Of a stretch of DNA of 64,000 nt, positions 49,401 to 59,443 are shown in pieces (the first letter of the stretch is position 1; every line of letters begins with the position of its first letter). This DNA comes from Paradesulfitobacterium ferrireducens. GTDB lineage: Bacteria > Bacillota > Desulfitobacteriia > Desulfitobacteriales > Desulfitobacteriaceae. The DNA lies in contig NZ_JAFLRH010000019.1 in assembly GCF_017310645.1 (NCBI RefSeq), forward strand, positions 62,001-126,000, written 5' to 3'. The position numbers and the translations under genes were made by a program. Under the pieces are notes generated by a model. It was not told the origin of the DNA and made no database searches. It saw only the letters and a list, made by a program, of their open reading frames with translations.

Positions 49401-50039
49401 TTGGGTCAGTACTATCCAATTTTTTTGGATTTGAAAGATAAACCGGTATTAGTGATTGGCGGAGGCAGTGTGGCACTGCGCAAAGTGCAGACATTACTTG
49501 CCCACGAAGCCAGGGTACACGTGGTTGCTCCGGAAATCAATAAAGAATTAAGGGAATTAATCGACGGCAAGCTTTGTCTCTGGTCAAGCAAAGCGTATGA
49601 CAGCCAAGACATCAAAGATGCCGTCCTTATTTTTTCATGCACCGACCAAGAAGAAGTGAACGCCCAAGTTGCTCGGGATGCTGCGCTTGCCTGTCGGCCG
49701 GTCAATGTGGTGGACGATCCGGAAAAGTGCAGTTTTATTGTCCCTTCGATTTTGGAAAGAGGAGACTTGGCCATTGCCGTTTCAACCGGAGGGAGCAGCC
49801 CCATTGTCGCGCGCCAAATCCGCATGGAACTTGAAGAAATGTACGGGGATGAGATGAAGGACTATCTCGCTTTGCTGAAAAGCTGGCGCCCGCGGGTCAA
49901 GGAGAGCCTTTCTCCGGCAAAACGGCGTCTTTTCTGGGAACGGGTGACAGATGGGCAAGTCCGGAGTATAATCAAATCTAAACGCTTGCTTGAAGCGAAA
50001 GGAGTGGTAGAAGCGTGTTTCCGGTCACTGTTGGACTAA
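49401..50039 (+). CDS. Precorrin-2 dehydrogenase / sirohydrochlorin ferrochelatase (SirC/Met8-like)
   Basis: 212 residues from TTG 49401, GAGGTGAC upstream. Rossmann motif VLVIGGGSVALRKVQTLL, then NVVDDPEKCSFIVPSILERGDLAIAV with the catalytic Asp region, and STGGSSPIVARQIR. It oxidises precorrin-2 to sirohydrochlorin with NAD and, if bifunctional like Met8p, inserts iron to give siroheme, the branch point to heme in this cluster. The last 25 bases overlap hemA. Confidence 0.9.
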   Translation: MGQYYPIFLDLKDKPVLVIGGGSVALRKVQTLLAHEARVHVVAPEINKELRELIDGKLCLWSSKAYDSQDIKDAVLIFSCTDQEEVNAQVARDAALACRPVNVVDDPEKCSFIVPSILERGDLAIAVSTGGSSPIVARQIRMELEEMYGDEMKDYLALLKSWRPRVKESLSPAKRRLFWERVTDGQVRSIIKSKRLLEAKGVVEACFRSLLD

Positions 50040-51349
50040 GCCATCACAGTGCTCCCCTGGAGATTCGGGAAAAGCTTGCTTTTCCTGCATCCGAAATAAA
50101 TAACGCTTTACAGGAGCTGATTGCTTACCCGGCACTCGAGGGTATTGTCATCCTCAGCACCTGTAACCGTTTGGAGATTTATGCGGCTACAACTGATATT
50201 GAGATTGGCCAGGATGCAATCAAGAAATTTCTGTATGAACGAAGTGGGCTTAGCGCAGATGAGTTAAACCGCTACCTTTATAGTCGTACCCTTTACGAAG
50301 CAGTCCGTCATCTTTTCAACGTGGTTTCCGGTTTTGATTCCATGGTGCTTGGGGAAACCCAAATCTTGGGCCAGGTTGCGCAGGCGTATGAGGATGCCTA
50401 TGCTGCCGGGGTAACCAATAAAGTGATTAATGTTTTTTTTCAAAACGCTTTAACGGTCGGTAAAAGAGTGCGCACTGAGACGAAAATCGACCAACACCCG
50501 GTATCCATCAGCTATACGGCCGTGGAGCTGGCGATGCAAAAATTCCCCAATCTTAAGGGCAAGACGATTATGATCTTAGGTGCGGGGGAGATGAGCTATC
50601 TCACAGCCAAGCATTTGGTGGCAGCCGGGGCATCAACAGTCCTGGTTTCGAACCGTTCTTATGACCGGGCTTTGAGCTTAGCGGCAGAGTTTAACGGGCG
50701 CGCCGTTCGATTTGATGAAATGGATGCATACTTAGGGGAGGTCGATATCATTATATCGGCCACAGCCTCCGTTCATTACGTGCTCTTGCCGGAGCGGGTG
50801 GAGAAGATCATGCGCGCGCGTGCCGGGAGGGCTTTATTAATTATTGATATTGCCGTTCCCCGGGATGTGCATCCGGAGGTGGGGAGTATTCCCGGAGTGA
50901 CCCTGCATGATATAGACGATTTGCAGGGTGTGGTTGACCGCAGTCTCCAGGCCCGTGAGTCGGCGGCGGTGCAGGGAAAGAAAATTATCGAAGAAGAAAT
51001 GAAACATTTCCTTAAATGGCACAATTCCCTGTTTGTCATTCCCACGATTGTGGCCTTGAAACAACGAGCGGAAGAAATTAAAGAAGTGCAGCTCAGCCGG
51101 GCTCTGGAACGGTTAGGGACGTTAACCCCTAAGCAAGAGAAGGCGATCCGTTCACTGGCTAACTCGATTGTGAACCAGCTGCTCCATGCTCCGATCACGA
51201 ATCTTAAGGAATTCGCGGATACCCGTCAGGGCCATCTGTATACGGAAATCCTGCAAAATTTATTTGACTTAAGCGTAGAAGAGGAGACGAAATCTTTGTG
51301 GATGGTTGGACAGCAGCCCGGGCAAGCATTGCGGGGGAGAGTAGAATGA
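50015..51349 (+). CDS. hemA: Glutamyl-tRNA reductase
   Basis: 444 residues from GTG 50015. N-terminal [17 protein letters not shown], catalytic Cys in [37 protein letters not shown]-binding [15 protein letters not shown] and the C-terminal dimerisation helices. It reduces glutamyl-tRNA(Glu) to glutamate-1-semialdehyde, the first committed step of tetrapyrrole synthesis; HemL at 58140 completes 5-aminolevulinate formation. Confidence 0.95.
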   Translation: MFPVTVGLSHHSAPLEIREKLAFPASEINNALQELIAYPALEGIVILSTCNRLEIYAATTDIEIGQDAIKKFLYERSGLSADELNRYLYSRTLYEAVRHLFNVVSGFDSMVLGETQILGQVAQAYEDAYAAGVTNKVINVFFQNALTVGKRVRTETKIDQHPVSISYTAVELAMQKFPNLKGKTIMILGAGEMSYLTAKHLVAAGASTVLVSNRSYDRALSLAAEFNGRAVRFDEMDAYLGEVDIIISATASVHYVLLPERVEKIMRARAGRALLIIDIAVPRDVHPEVGSIPGVTLHDIDDLQGVVDRSLQARESAAVQGKKIIEEEMKHFLKWHNSLFVIPTIVALKQRAEEIKEVQLSRALERLGTLTPKQEKAIRSLANSIVNQLLHAPITNLKEFADTRQGHLYTEILQNLFDLSVEEETKSLWMVGQQPGQALRGRVE

Positions 51350-52257
51350 AACAAATTCGCATTGGGACCCGTGACAGCATCTTGGCGTTATGGCAAGCGG
51401 AATGGGTGCGGTCCCGGCTTGCGCAGATTTATCCGGAGCTCGAAATTACACTCGTTCCTGTTAAAACAAAGGGAGATAAAATCTTGGATGTCCCTTTGGC
51501 CAAGATTGGAGATAAGGGTCTGTTTACCAAGGAATTGGAAAGCTTTCTTCTCCGTTCCGAGATCGATTTGGCCGTGCACAGCCTAAAGGATTTGTCCACC
51601 AATTTGCCGGAAGGATTGGAGATTGCGGCTTATTGCGAACGAGAGGAGCCGAGGGATGTCTTCTTGAGCAAAGACGGGAGCTTACTCGAACACCTCCCTT
51701 CCGGGGCTGTCATCGGAACCAGCAGCCTGCGCCGCAAAGCCCAGCTTAAGCACTACCGGCCGGATCTTCAGTTCGTGGATCTGCGCGGCAACTTGCAAAC
51801 GCGCTGGGATAAACTCCAAAACTCTGATATGCATGGAATTGTGCTGGCGGCGGCCGGCGTCAAACGTCTAGGGTGGGAAGAACGAATGACTCAGATTATT
51901 CATGAGGATATCATGTTGTCGGCGGTGGGGCAGGGCTCCATCGCAGTTGAAATCGCCAAGGAGCGCCGGGATATTTCCCACTTGCTTACGCAGCTTAACC
52001 ATATGCCGACCGAGCTGGCCGTGCGGGCTGAAAGAGCGCTTATGCGCAAGCTGGAAGGGGGCTGTCAAGTGCCGATCGGAGCTCTGGCTCAGGTTCAGAG
52101 CCGGGAGATCGAACTCCGGGGCATGGTGGCAGGTATTGACGGGTCGCGTTTGCTGCGTGTCCGGGTGGCGGGAGTGAGTCCGGAAGAAGTGGGGGAACGG
52201 GCCGCGCTTGAACTGCTGCGCCAGGGCGCAGGGGAAATCTTGGCGGAAATTCGATAA
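51346..52257 (+). CDS. hemC: Porphobilinogen deaminase (hydroxymethylbilane synthase)
   Basis: 303 residues from ATG 51346 (GGGGGAGAG upstream), overlapping the hemA stop. Motifs [37 protein letters not shown] with the catalytic Asp, [24 protein letters not shown] and the dipyrromethane cofactor Cys in [12 protein letters not shown]. It links four porphobilinogen units into hydroxymethylbilane. Confidence 0.95.
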   Translation: MKQIRIGTRDSILALWQAEWVRSRLAQIYPELEITLVPVKTKGDKILDVPLAKIGDKGLFTKELESFLLRSEIDLAVHSLKDLSTNLPEGLEIAAYCEREEPRDVFLSKDGSLLEHLPSGAVIGTSSLRRKAQLKHYRPDLQFVDLRGNLQTRWDKLQNSDMHGIVLAAAGVKRLGWEERMTQIIHEDIMLSAVGQGSIAVEIAKERRDISHLLTQLNHMPTELAVRAERALMRKLEGGCQVPIGALAQVQSREIELRGMVAGIDGSRLLRVRVAGVSPEEVGERAALELLRQGAGEILAEIR

Positions 52258-52264
52258 ATTATAG

Positions 52265-52382
52265 GAGTCAGGAGACAGTAGTCAGGAGTCAGAATGATTT
52301 TTGGGAGACTAACCTAAGGGATTAAACCCTAAAAAAATGCAAGAAACACCTATTGACTTCTGACTCCTGAGTTCTGACTACT
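52265..52382. repeat. Degenerate GTCAGGAGTCAG repeats with inverted copy between hemC and cobA-hemD
   Basis: AGGAGTCAGGAGACAGTAG and GTCAGGAGTCAGAA near 52265-52292 face an inverted version, TTCTGACTCCTGAGTTCTGA, near 52358-52377. They could form a long hairpin. Same family as the repeats at 30879 and 58097. No promoter or gene is evident in the gap. Confidence 0.55.
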
Positions 52383-52406
52383 TTATAGATATGGGGAGTG
52401 TTGTGT

Positions 52407-53921
52407 TTGAATCAGGGATTTGTCTATCTAGTAGGTGCGGGTCCGGGGGATCCAAAGCTTTTAACGATAAAAGGGGCTGAATGCATTGCTAAGGCTGATG
52501 TCTTAGTCTATGACCGCCTGGCTTCCCGCCGTTTATTAAAGCATGCGAAAGATGGGTGTGAGCTGATCTATGTCGGCAAATCCCCGGAACGGCATACCTT
52601 GCGCCAGGAAGAAATTAATGAGGTCTTGGTGAAAAAAGGCAAGGAAGGAAAAGTGGTAACCCGGCTTAAGGGAGGGGACCCTTTCGTCTTTGGGCGCGGC
52701 GGGGAAGAAGCGGAAGCCTTGAAAGAGGCGGGCATTCCTTATGAAGTCGTGCCGGGGGTGACTTCAGCGGTGGCGGTTCCGGCTTATGCCGGGATTCCGG
52801 TCACCCACCGCGATTTAACGTCATCGTTTGCCGTGGTCACCGGACACGAAGATCCTTCTAAAAATGAAACGGCGATCGCCTGGGAGCACCTGGCATCCGC
52901 TCACGGTACTTTAGTCTTTCTCATGGGCATGGAAAACCTAAGCTTAATCGCGGAAAAGCTGATCCAAAACGGAAGGAACCCTGAGACTCCCGTAGGTATT
53001 ATCCAGTGGGGGACGCGCCCGGAACAACGGACCCTCGTCGGAGAGCTTCATAACATTTCCGCTCTGGTCAAAGAACAGGGATTTTCCTCACCGGCCATTA
53101 TTATTGTAGGTGAGGTTGTATCCTTGCGTGAGTCGCTGCAGTGGTTCGAAAGCAAACCGTTATTCGGTCAAAGGATTATCGTCACGCGCGCCCGCCATCA
53201 GGCCAGTGCCTTGTCCCAAGCGATTGAGGACTTGGGCGGCGAGCCCTGGGAATTTCCGGCGATTGAAATTGTCCCTCCCAGTGCCCCGGAACTTTTGACC
53301 AAAGCGATTTCAAACCTTAAGCGCTTTGAATGGTTGGTCTTTACCAGTGTCAACGGTGTCACCGCTTTCTTCAATGAATTGATGAAGCGGGGGAAAGATA
53401 TTCGGGACTTGGCCGGAGTTGAAATCGTAGCCATCGGACCGGCTACCAAAGAGGCTTTGGAGCAGAGAAGCCTGCGGATAGCCTTTATGCCGGATGAGTA
53501 CCGGGCGGAGAAGATTATCGAGGGGCTGGCCAGCCGGGTTTTAGCGGGGCAAAGTGTGCTCTTGGCACGGGCCGAAGAGGCCAGGGATGTTTTGCCGGAA
53601 GCTTTGAAAGCGCTGGGCGCGGATGTCTGGGATGTGCCGGTTTATAAAACGGTGTTAGGGGAGAGCAACCGGGAGGATTTGCTGGAACTGCTCGGCGATG
53701 GCAAGGTGAGTGCCGTGACTTTTACCAGTTCTTCCACCGTGCGCAATTTCATAAAGCTAATCGAGGGCAATATTTCATTACTGGATGGGGTAAAAGTATT
53801 TTCCATCGGTCCGATTACAAGCCAGACCGCGCGGGAATTAGGAATAGAGGTGCACCGGGAGGCTAAGCAATACACGATTGAGGGGCTGACCGAGGCCTTG
53901 GTTGAGGGGGTAAAAGCATGA
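52407..53921 (+). CDS. cobA-hemD: Fused uroporphyrinogen-III methyltransferase / uroporphyrinogen-III synthase (CobA-HemD)
   Basis: 504 residues from TTG 52407 with GGGGAG 8-9 bases upstream (GTG 52398 is an alternative). Residues 1-245 are the SAM-dependent methyltransferase: VYLVGAGPGDPKLLTIKG, VVTRLKGGDPFVFGRGGEEA, VPGVTSAVAVPAYAGIPVTHR. Residues 250-504 are HemD: RIIVTRARHQASALSQAI, VFTSVNGVTAFF and TFTSSSTVRNFI. It closes hydroxymethylbilane to uroporphyrinogen III and methylates that to precorrin-2. The fusion is common in Firmicutes. Confidence 0.94.
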   Translation: MNQGFVYLVGAGPGDPKLLTIKGAECIAKADVLVYDRLASRRLLKHAKDGCELIYVGKSPERHTLRQEEINEVLVKKGKEGKVVTRLKGGDPFVFGRGGEEAEALKEAGIPYEVVPGVTSAVAVPAYAGIPVTHRDLTSSFAVVTGHEDPSKNETAIAWEHLASAHGTLVFLMGMENLSLIAEKLIQNGRNPETPVGIIQWGTRPEQRTLVGELHNISALVKEQGFSSPAIIIVGEVVSLRESLQWFESKPLFGQRIIVTRARHQASALSQAIEDLGGEPWEFPAIEIVPPSAPELLTKAISNLKRFEWLVFTSVNGVTAFFNELMKRGKDIRDLAGVEIVAIGPATKEALEQRSLRIAFMPDEYRAEKIIEGLASRVLAGQSVLLARAEEARDVLPEALKALGADVWDVPVYKTVLGESNREDLLELLGDGKVSAVTFTSSSTVRNFIKLIEGNISLLDGVKVFSIGPITSQTARELGIEVHREAKQYTIEGLTEALVEGVKA

Positions 53922-55111
53922 TCAGCGTAACCAAGCTTCTATTTGATACGGAGTATTTCGGGGATTCCCTGCGCTATGCCAAGGGTTCGCGGGGAGCGCT
54001 GCACGGAACTACGGTCAATTCCGGGCCGGTGGTGGTCTGGAACTCAACCCGTACCTGCAACCTTAAGTGTGTGCATTGCTATATGGATTCAGATTCCCAA
54101 AAGTATCAAGGGGAGCTGACCACTCAGGAAGCAAAAGAGTTTATCGACGACTTGGCAGAGTTTAGAGTGCCGGTGCTTCTGTTTTCCGGGGGTGAGCCTT
54201 TAATTCGTCCGGATTTCTTTGAATTAGCAGATTATGCAATCAGCAAAGGAATCCGGGTGACGCTGTCCACCAATGGAACCCTGATCACTCCGGAGGTTGC
54301 CCGGAGGATTAAGGAGATTGGGGTAGGATATGTAGGGATTTCCCTGGATGGTTTAATGGAAGTGAATGATAAGTTCCGGGGCAAGGAAGGCGCCTTCAAG
54401 GCGGCCATGGCCGGGATTCAGAACTGTGTTAAAGTCGGACAGCGCGTGGGCTTGCGCTTTACGATTAACCGCCATAATTTTGAAGAGTTAGATAAAATCT
54501 TTGACTTCATCGAGGAGGAAAATATTGACCGGGTCTGTTTTTACCACCTGGTTTATTCCGGACGCGGGAACAAGATGATGGATCAGGACGTGTCTCCGGA
54601 AGAATCGCGGGCGGCTATGGATACAATTATCCGGCGCACCCTGGATTATGAAGCCAGAGGATTGAAAAAAGAGATTCTGACAGTGGACAATCACTGTGAC
54701 GGGGTTTATCTCTACCTTAAGGCTCTGGCTGATGATCCGGAAAAAGCGGAACGTATCAAAGGATTAATCTCTTTAAATGGGGGCAATCGTTCCGGGATCG
54801 CCTTCGCCGAGGTGGATCCCTTTGGCAATGTGCATCCGGACCAGTTCAGCCAGCACATTACCTTCGGCAATGTGCGCGAGCGCAAGTTCGGTGAGATCTG
54901 GACGGATGTAAGTCACCCGATTCTGGCAGGACTTAAAGACCGCAAGCCTTTGCTTAAAGGGCGCTGCGCCTCCTGCCGCTATCTGGAAATCTGCAACGGG
55001 AATTTCCGTACCCGGGCCCAAGCGGCCACCGGAGATTTCTGGGCTTCTGACCCGGCTTGTTATCTGACCGATGAGGAAATCGGATTGAAGGGGGTTAGAG
55101 AATGGATTTAA
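53918..55111 (+). CDS. ahbC: AhbC: 12,18-didecarboxysiroheme deacetylase (radical SAM)
   Basis: 397 residues from ATG 53918, overlapping CobA-HemD by 4 bases. Radical-SAM motif CNLKCVHCY after [34 protein letters not shown] and ISLDGL; C-terminal SPASM-type cluster ligands [13 protein letters not shown] and a later SDPAC. The length and N-terminal extension fit AhbC, which removes acetate side chains of didecarboxysiroheme to give Fe-coproporphyrin III. NirJ of heme d1 synthesis is the closest alternative, but no other heme d1 genes are present. Confidence 0.88.
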   Translation: MISVTKLLFDTEYFGDSLRYAKGSRGALHGTTVNSGPVVVWNSTRTCNLKCVHCYMDSDSQKYQGELTTQEAKEFIDDLAEFRVPVLLFSGGEPLIRPDFFELADYAISKGIRVTLSTNGTLITPEVARRIKEIGVGYVGISLDGLMEVNDKFRGKEGAFKAAMAGIQNCVKVGQRVGLRFTINRHNFEELDKIFDFIEEENIDRVCFYHLVYSGRGNKMMDQDVSPEESRAAMDTIIRRTLDYEARGLKKEILTVDNHCDGVYLYLKALADDPEKAERIKGLISLNGGNRSGIAFAEVDPFGNVHPDQFSQHITFGNVRERKFGEIWTDVSHPILAGLKDRKPLLKGRCASCRYLEICNGNFRTRAQAATGDFWASDPACYLTDEEIGLKGVREWI

Positions 55112-56073
55112 TCAGGCGTCCCCGGCGCTTGCGCGCGAATGAAGCGATCCGGAGCATGGTGCGGGAAAACCATGTGCATGTGAAGGACTTAATCTATCCT
55201 ATGTTTGTCATGCCTGGACAAAATATGCGGGTTGAAGTGTCTTCGATGCCGGGTGTATATCAATATTCCCTTGATGAATTTGTCAGGGCTTTGCAGGAAG
55301 TGGTGGATTTGGGCGTACCGGCCATCCTCCTCTTTGGCATACCTGAAAGCAAAGACCCGGTTGGCACGGGAGCCTATCATGATGACGGGATCGTTCAGAA
55401 AGCCGTGCGTTTAGCCAAGGAAAAGTTTCCTCAGCTTTATGTGATCACGGATGTTTGCCTGTGCGAATATACGGATCATGGCCATTGCGGGTTGGTGCAT
55501 GAGGGGAAAATTCTCAATGATCCTTCCCTGGAACTGCTGGCCCGGACAGCGGTGTCACACGCACAAGCCGGAGCGGATATGGTTGCTCCCTCCGACATGA
55601 TGGACGGCAGGGTGGCGGCGATTCGGCGGGCGCTAGACCGGGAAGGATTTGAAGATATTCCGGTCATGGCTTACTCAGCTAAATTCGCCTCCGGATTTTA
55701 CGGACCTTTCCGGGAGGCTGCCGGCTCCGCACCCCAATTCGGGGACCGGCGCACTTATCAAATGGATCCTCCGAACGGGAATGAGGCTATGCTGGAAACT
55801 GCCCTGGATGTTGAGGAGGGCGCAGACCTGATTATTGTCAAACCCGCCCTTTCGTATGGTGATATCATCTACCGCACAAAGGAGCGTTTTGGCTTGCCGG
55901 TTGCCGCCTATAATGTCAGCGGGGAGTATGCCATGATTAAGGCCGCGGCCAAGCAAGGCTGGATCGATGAACAACGGATCGTCATGGAAGCTTTGGTCGG
56001 GATGAAACGGGCCGGGGCCGATCTGATCATCACTTATTTTGCCCTTGATGTGGCGCGCTGGCTCAGATTGTAA
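55102..56073 (+). CDS. hemB: Delta-aminolevulinic acid dehydratase (porphobilinogen synthase)
   Basis: 323 residues from ATG 55102, overlapping ahbC by 10 bases. Schiff-base lysines in [16 protein letters not shown] and [13 protein letters not shown]; metal site region [14 protein letters not shown] has the cysteines of zinc-dependent forms; [13 protein letters not shown]. It condenses two 5-aminolevulinate molecules to porphobilinogen. Insertion between ahbC and ahbD shows that early and late steps are expressed together. Confidence 0.96.
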   Translation: MDLIRRPRRLRANEAIRSMVRENHVHVKDLIYPMFVMPGQNMRVEVSSMPGVYQYSLDEFVRALQEVVDLGVPAILLFGIPESKDPVGTGAYHDDGIVQKAVRLAKEKFPQLYVITDVCLCEYTDHGHCGLVHEGKILNDPSLELLARTAVSHAQAGADMVAPSDMMDGRVAAIRRALDREGFEDIPVMAYSAKFASGFYGPFREAAGSAPQFGDRRTYQMDPPNGNEAMLETALDVEEGADLIIVKPALSYGDIIYRTKERFGLPVAAYNVSGEYAMIKAAAKQGWIDEQRIVMEALVGMKRAGADLIITYFALDVARWLRL

Positions 56074-56088
56074 TGGGGGAAGTTAGTC

Positions 56089-57084
56089 ATGATTGTTTCT
56101 TGGAATACAACCAATGCCTGTAATATGTATTGTGACCACTGTTACCGGGATGCGGGAGTCAAGGCCAGTGAAGAGTTAAGTACAGCCGAAGCCAAAACTT
56201 TGCTGGAGCAGATTGCGAAGGCCGGATTCAAAATTATGATTTTCAGCGGAGGAGAACCGCTTTTGCGTCCGGATATTGTCGAGCTGGTAGCGTATGCAAA
56301 ATCTCTGGGTCTGCGTCCGGTGTTTGGGACAAACGGCACGTTGTTGACCCTTGACCTGGCCCAAAAGCTGAAAGATGCCGGGGCGATGGGTATGGGCATT
56401 TCCCTCGATTCCCTCGATCAAGAGAAGCATGACAGCTTTCGCAAGTATCCCGGCGCCTGGGAGGAAGCGGTCCGGGGCATGCGCAATTGCCGGGAAGTGG
56501 GGCTTCCGTTCCAGATTCATACCACCGTTATGGATTGGAACGCAAACGAGGTTGAAAACATCACAGATTTTGCGGTGGCGGAAGGTGCAGTGGCTCATCA
56601 TTTCTTTTTCCTGGTTCCGACCGGAAGGGCGGTAAGCATCGAAGAGGAGTCCCTGCGTGCCGAGGCTTATGAGGATATACTTCGCCGCATCATGATGAAA
56701 CAGCAGAGCGTGCCGATTGAACTTAAACCGACCTGTGCTCCTCAGTTTATGAGAATTGCCAAAGAAGTGGGAGTGGATGTGCGTTTCGGCCGGGGCTGCC
56801 TAGCGGGCACTCACTATTGCATTATCGGGCCCAAAGGCCAGGTTCAGCCTTGTGCTTATCTCAATATTCCGCTGGGAGATGTGCGGGAGACCCCGTTTGA
56901 TGAAATCTGGCACAGCCACGAAGTGTTCCAAACCTTGCGTACACTTGATTACAAAGGCGGGTGCGGCTCCTGCCAGTATAAAAAGATTTGCGGCGGCTGC
57001 CGGGCACGGGCTGCTTATTATCATGAGGGTGATTATATGGCCGAAGAGCCGTGGTGTCTTTACCATGGCCGGAAGGGGGTTTAA
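56089..57084 (+). CDS. ahbD: AhbD: heme synthase (radical SAM, Fe-coproporphyrin III decarboxylase)
   Basis: 331 residues from ATG 56089. Radical-SAM motif CNMYCDHCYRDAG directly at the N-terminus (IVSWNTTNA), IMIFSGGEPLLRPDI, FGTNGTLLT and MGISLDSLD; the C-terminal auxiliary cluster region CGSCQYKKICGGCRARA. AhbD oxidatively decarboxylates two propionates of Fe-coproporphyrin III to vinyls, yielding heme b without oxygen. Gene order with AhbC and AhbAB supports this over other SPASM proteins. Confidence 0.88.
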   Translation: MIVSWNTTNACNMYCDHCYRDAGVKASEELSTAEAKTLLEQIAKAGFKIMIFSGGEPLLRPDIVELVAYAKSLGLRPVFGTNGTLLTLDLAQKLKDAGAMGMGISLDSLDQEKHDSFRKYPGAWEEAVRGMRNCREVGLPFQIHTTVMDWNANEVENITDFAVAEGAVAHHFFFLVPTGRAVSIEEESLRAEAYEDILRRIMMKQQSVPIELKPTCAPQFMRIAKEVGVDVRFGRGCLAGTHYCIIGPKGQVQPCAYLNIPLGDVRETPFDEIWHSHEVFQTLRTLDYKGGCGSCQYKKICGGCRARAAYYHEGDYMAEEPWCLYHGRKGV

Positions 57085-57086
57085 GC

Positions 57087-58097
57087 TTGGACTCTGTTGA
57101 TAAGGCCATCCTCAACTTGGTTCAACGCCGGTTTCCGGTGGTATCCCGTCCTTATTCGGCCATAGGGGCAAAGGTCGGGATTGCGGAAATTGAAGCCTAT
57201 CATCGTCTCCGGGAGATGCGTACCCAAGGATATATCAGAAGATTGGGTGCTATTTTGGATTCCCACCGGCTGGGATATTATAGTACGTTATGTGCGGCCA
57301 AAGTTCCGGAAGAAAAGATTCCGGTTTTGACACGAATTTTAGCCGAGATTACCGGAGTGACGCACAATTACCTGCGCGCTCATACCTATAATATGTGGTT
57401 TACCTTGATTGCCCCATCTTTAGAAAAAGCGGAAGAAATTCTAAAGGCCGTAAAAGAAGAAAGCCGAGTTCGGGAAATCTATAGTCTTCCTGCCATTCGC
57501 TTATTTAAGATTAACGTAGACTTTAATTTTGGTGACTTTAATTCGAGTAATACCTATACCGGTAATTTTCATTCTATCGAGGGTGGTTGCCATGACAACC
57601 CAGGTACTTTTCTTAAGCAGCCTTATCCCGTAACGGAAGAAGATATTGCCCTCATCAGGCTTTTGCAGGAGGATCTTCCGCAGGACTTGGCTCCCTTTCA
57701 AACTCTGGCTGCAGAGTTGGGTGAGGGCGAAGAGGGGGTGCTGGAGCACACCTGTAAACTGCTCCAAGCCGGTGTGATCCGCCGCTTGGGGGCGGTCCTG
57801 CGCCATCAGAAGGCGGGGTTTGTCAGTAATGCCATGGGTGTCTGGCAAGTGGAGCCGGAAAGAGTCGAACAAGTCGGAGCGATCATGTCGGGTTTCCCGG
57901 AGGTGAGCCATTGTTATGAACGTCCCTCTTTGCCTGACTGGCCTTATAATGTTTTTACCATGATCCACGGGCAATCCGAGGAAGAATGCCGCCAAGTTAT
58001 GGCTAAGATTGCGCGCGCGACCGGCGTTACCCGGTATGATGCCCTCTACAGTTTGAAAGAATTGAAGAAAAGCAGTATGAAGTACTTTATCGAGTAG
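57087..58097 (+). CDS. ahbAB: Fused siroheme decarboxylase AhbA-AhbB
   Basis: 336 residues from TTG 57087 (GGAAGGGGG 7 bases upstream), 2 bases after ahbD. Two Lrp/AsnC-like units are joined. The first (1-155) has a winged helix DSVDKAILNLVQRRFPVVSR, EAYHRLREMRTQGYIRRLGA and HTYNMWFTLIA. After a Gly/Asn linker, the second (185-336) has TEEDIALIRLLQEDLPQDLA, GVIRRLGAVLRHQKAGF and the conserved YNVFTMIHG. In Desulfovibrio the two halves are separate proteins that form a heterodimer; each shows the RRLGA segment typical of siroheme decarboxylases. It removes two carboxyls from siroheme, the step before AhbC. Confidence 0.9.
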   Translation: MDSVDKAILNLVQRRFPVVSRPYSAIGAKVGIAEIEAYHRLREMRTQGYIRRLGAILDSHRLGYYSTLCAAKVPEEKIPVLTRILAEITGVTHNYLRAHTYNMWFTLIAPSLEKAEEILKAVKEESRVREIYSLPAIRLFKINVDFNFGDFNSSNTYTGNFHSIEGGCHDNPGTFLKQPYPVTEEDIALIRLLQEDLPQDLAPFQTLAAELGEGEEGVLEHTCKLLQAGVIRRLGAVLRHQKAGFVSNAMGVWQVEPERVEQVGAIMSGFPEVSHCYERPSLPDWPYNVFTMIHGQSEEECRQVMAKIARATGVTRYDALYSLKELKKSSMKYFIE

Positions 58098-58128
58098 TCA
58101 GAATTCAGAATTCAGAATTCGGAATGGG
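58097..58128. repeat. Short direct repeat CAGAATT before hemL
   Basis: GTCAGAATTCAGAATTCAG and a following AATTCGGAATGG give three to four 7-8 base units in the 42-base gap. Same style as the repeats at 30879 and 52265. Confidence 0.5.
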
Positions 58129-58139
58129 AGGTACATTTT

Positions 58140-59429
58140 ATGTCTTATCATGATGATAAAAGTCGCCAAGCCTTTGCACAAGCTAAAGAGGTCATCCCCG
58201 GAGGGGTTAATTCTCCGGTACGGGCTTTCAAATCCGTTGGACGTGACCCGGTCTTTATCGAACGGGGAGCAGGCTCCCGCCTATGGGATATCGATGGCAA
58301 CAGCTACATAGATTATATCGGCTCCTGGGGTCCTTTAATTGTGGGACATGCTCATCCGCAAGTGGTTGCAGCCATTCAGAAAGCGGCTGAGCGCGGAACC
58401 AGTTATGGAGCGCCGACTGAAATCGAGACTGAACTAGCCACGGAGGTCTTGAAAGCCTATCCCTCCATGGATATGATCCGGATGGTGAACTCGGGGACAG
58501 AAGCCACCATGAGCGCTTTACGCCTGGCACGGGCTGTGACCGGAAGGACAAAAATCGTAAAATTTGAAGGATGTTACCATGGGCATTCAGACGCTTTGTT
58601 AATTAAGGCAGGGAGTGGAGCCTTAACTCTGGGTGTTCCTGATTCGCCGGGGGTGCCTGCCCAGACGGCAGCCACCACGATTTCGGCCGCTTTTAATGAT
58701 CTGGAAGGGTTGAGAGAGCTTTTCCGCAAAGAAGGGGAGGAAATTGCGGCCGTCATCTTGGAACCGGTGACCGGGAACATGGGGGTAGTCTTACCTGAAC
58801 CCGGTTTTCTCGAAGGGATAAGGACTTTAACTACAGAGTATGGAGCGCTCTTAATATTTGACGAAGTCATGACCGGATTCCGGGTGAGCTACGGAGGAGC
58901 ACAAGGCCGTTTTGGGATCGATCCGGATTTAACCTGTCTCGGAAAAGTGATTGGCGGAGGACTACCGGTCGCAGCGTATGGCGGAAAACGCCGCTTTATG
59001 GAACAGATTGCGCCCAGCGGTTCGGTATATCAGGCGGGAACCCTATCGGGCAACCCCTTGGCCATGACGGCCGGACTTGCTACCATTAAGCTTCTGCAAA
59101 AGCCCGGTACCTATGAAGCTCTAGAAGAGAATACCAACCGCTTGGCTGAGGGGCTTAAGGCGGTTGCAGCCGAAGCCGGGTTCCCGCTGTGGGTCAATGC
59201 GGCCGGGGCTATGTTCTCAGCATTTTTCACGGAAACCCCGGTAAAAGATTATGCCAGTGCCTGTACATCGGATACGGAGCGTTTTGGCCGTTATTTCCGC
59301 GGAATGCTTGAACGGGGCATCTATCTGGCCGCCAGTCAATATGAAGCCGTTTTCCTCTCGACCGCCCATACGGCCGATGACATTGACTTTACTCTCGAAA
59401 AGGCGCGTGAGGTTATGAAGAAACTTTAA
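58140..59429 (+). CDS. hemL: Glutamate-1-semialdehyde 2,1-aminomutase
   Basis: 429 residues from ATG 58140 (GGGAGGTAC upstream). Motifs [79 protein letters not shown] and PLP lysine in [18 protein letters not shown]. It isomerises glutamate-1-semialdehyde to 5-aminolevulinate. It completes the set of enzymes from glutamyl-tRNA to heme b in one run of genes. Confidence 0.96.
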   Translation: MSYHDDKSRQAFAQAKEVIPGGVNSPVRAFKSVGRDPVFIERGAGSRLWDIDGNSYIDYIGSWGPLIVGHAHPQVVAAIQKAAERGTSYGAPTEIETELATEVLKAYPSMDMIRMVNSGTEATMSALRLARAVTGRTKIVKFEGCYHGHSDALLIKAGSGALTLGVPDSPGVPAQTAATTISAAFNDLEGLRELFRKEGEEIAAVILEPVTGNMGVVLPEPGFLEGIRTLTTEYGALLIFDEVMTGFRVSYGGAQGRFGIDPDLTCLGKVIGGGLPVAAYGGKRRFMEQIAPSGSVYQAGTLSGNPLAMTAGLATIKLLQKPGTYEALEENTNRLAEGLKAVAAEAGFPLWVNAAGAMFSAFFTETPVKDYASACTSDTERFGRYFRGMLERGIYLAASQYEAVFLSTAHTADDIDFTLEKAREVMKKL

Positions 59430-59443
59430 GGAGGTTCGGGGCA

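Noticed and set aside
56089-57084. Heme d1 biosynthesis protein NirJ as the identity of the AhbD-like radical SAM protein
   Set aside because: No nirS/nirF/nirE genes are present, while AhbC, AhbAB, HemB and HemL are adjacent, which supports the Ahb heme route.
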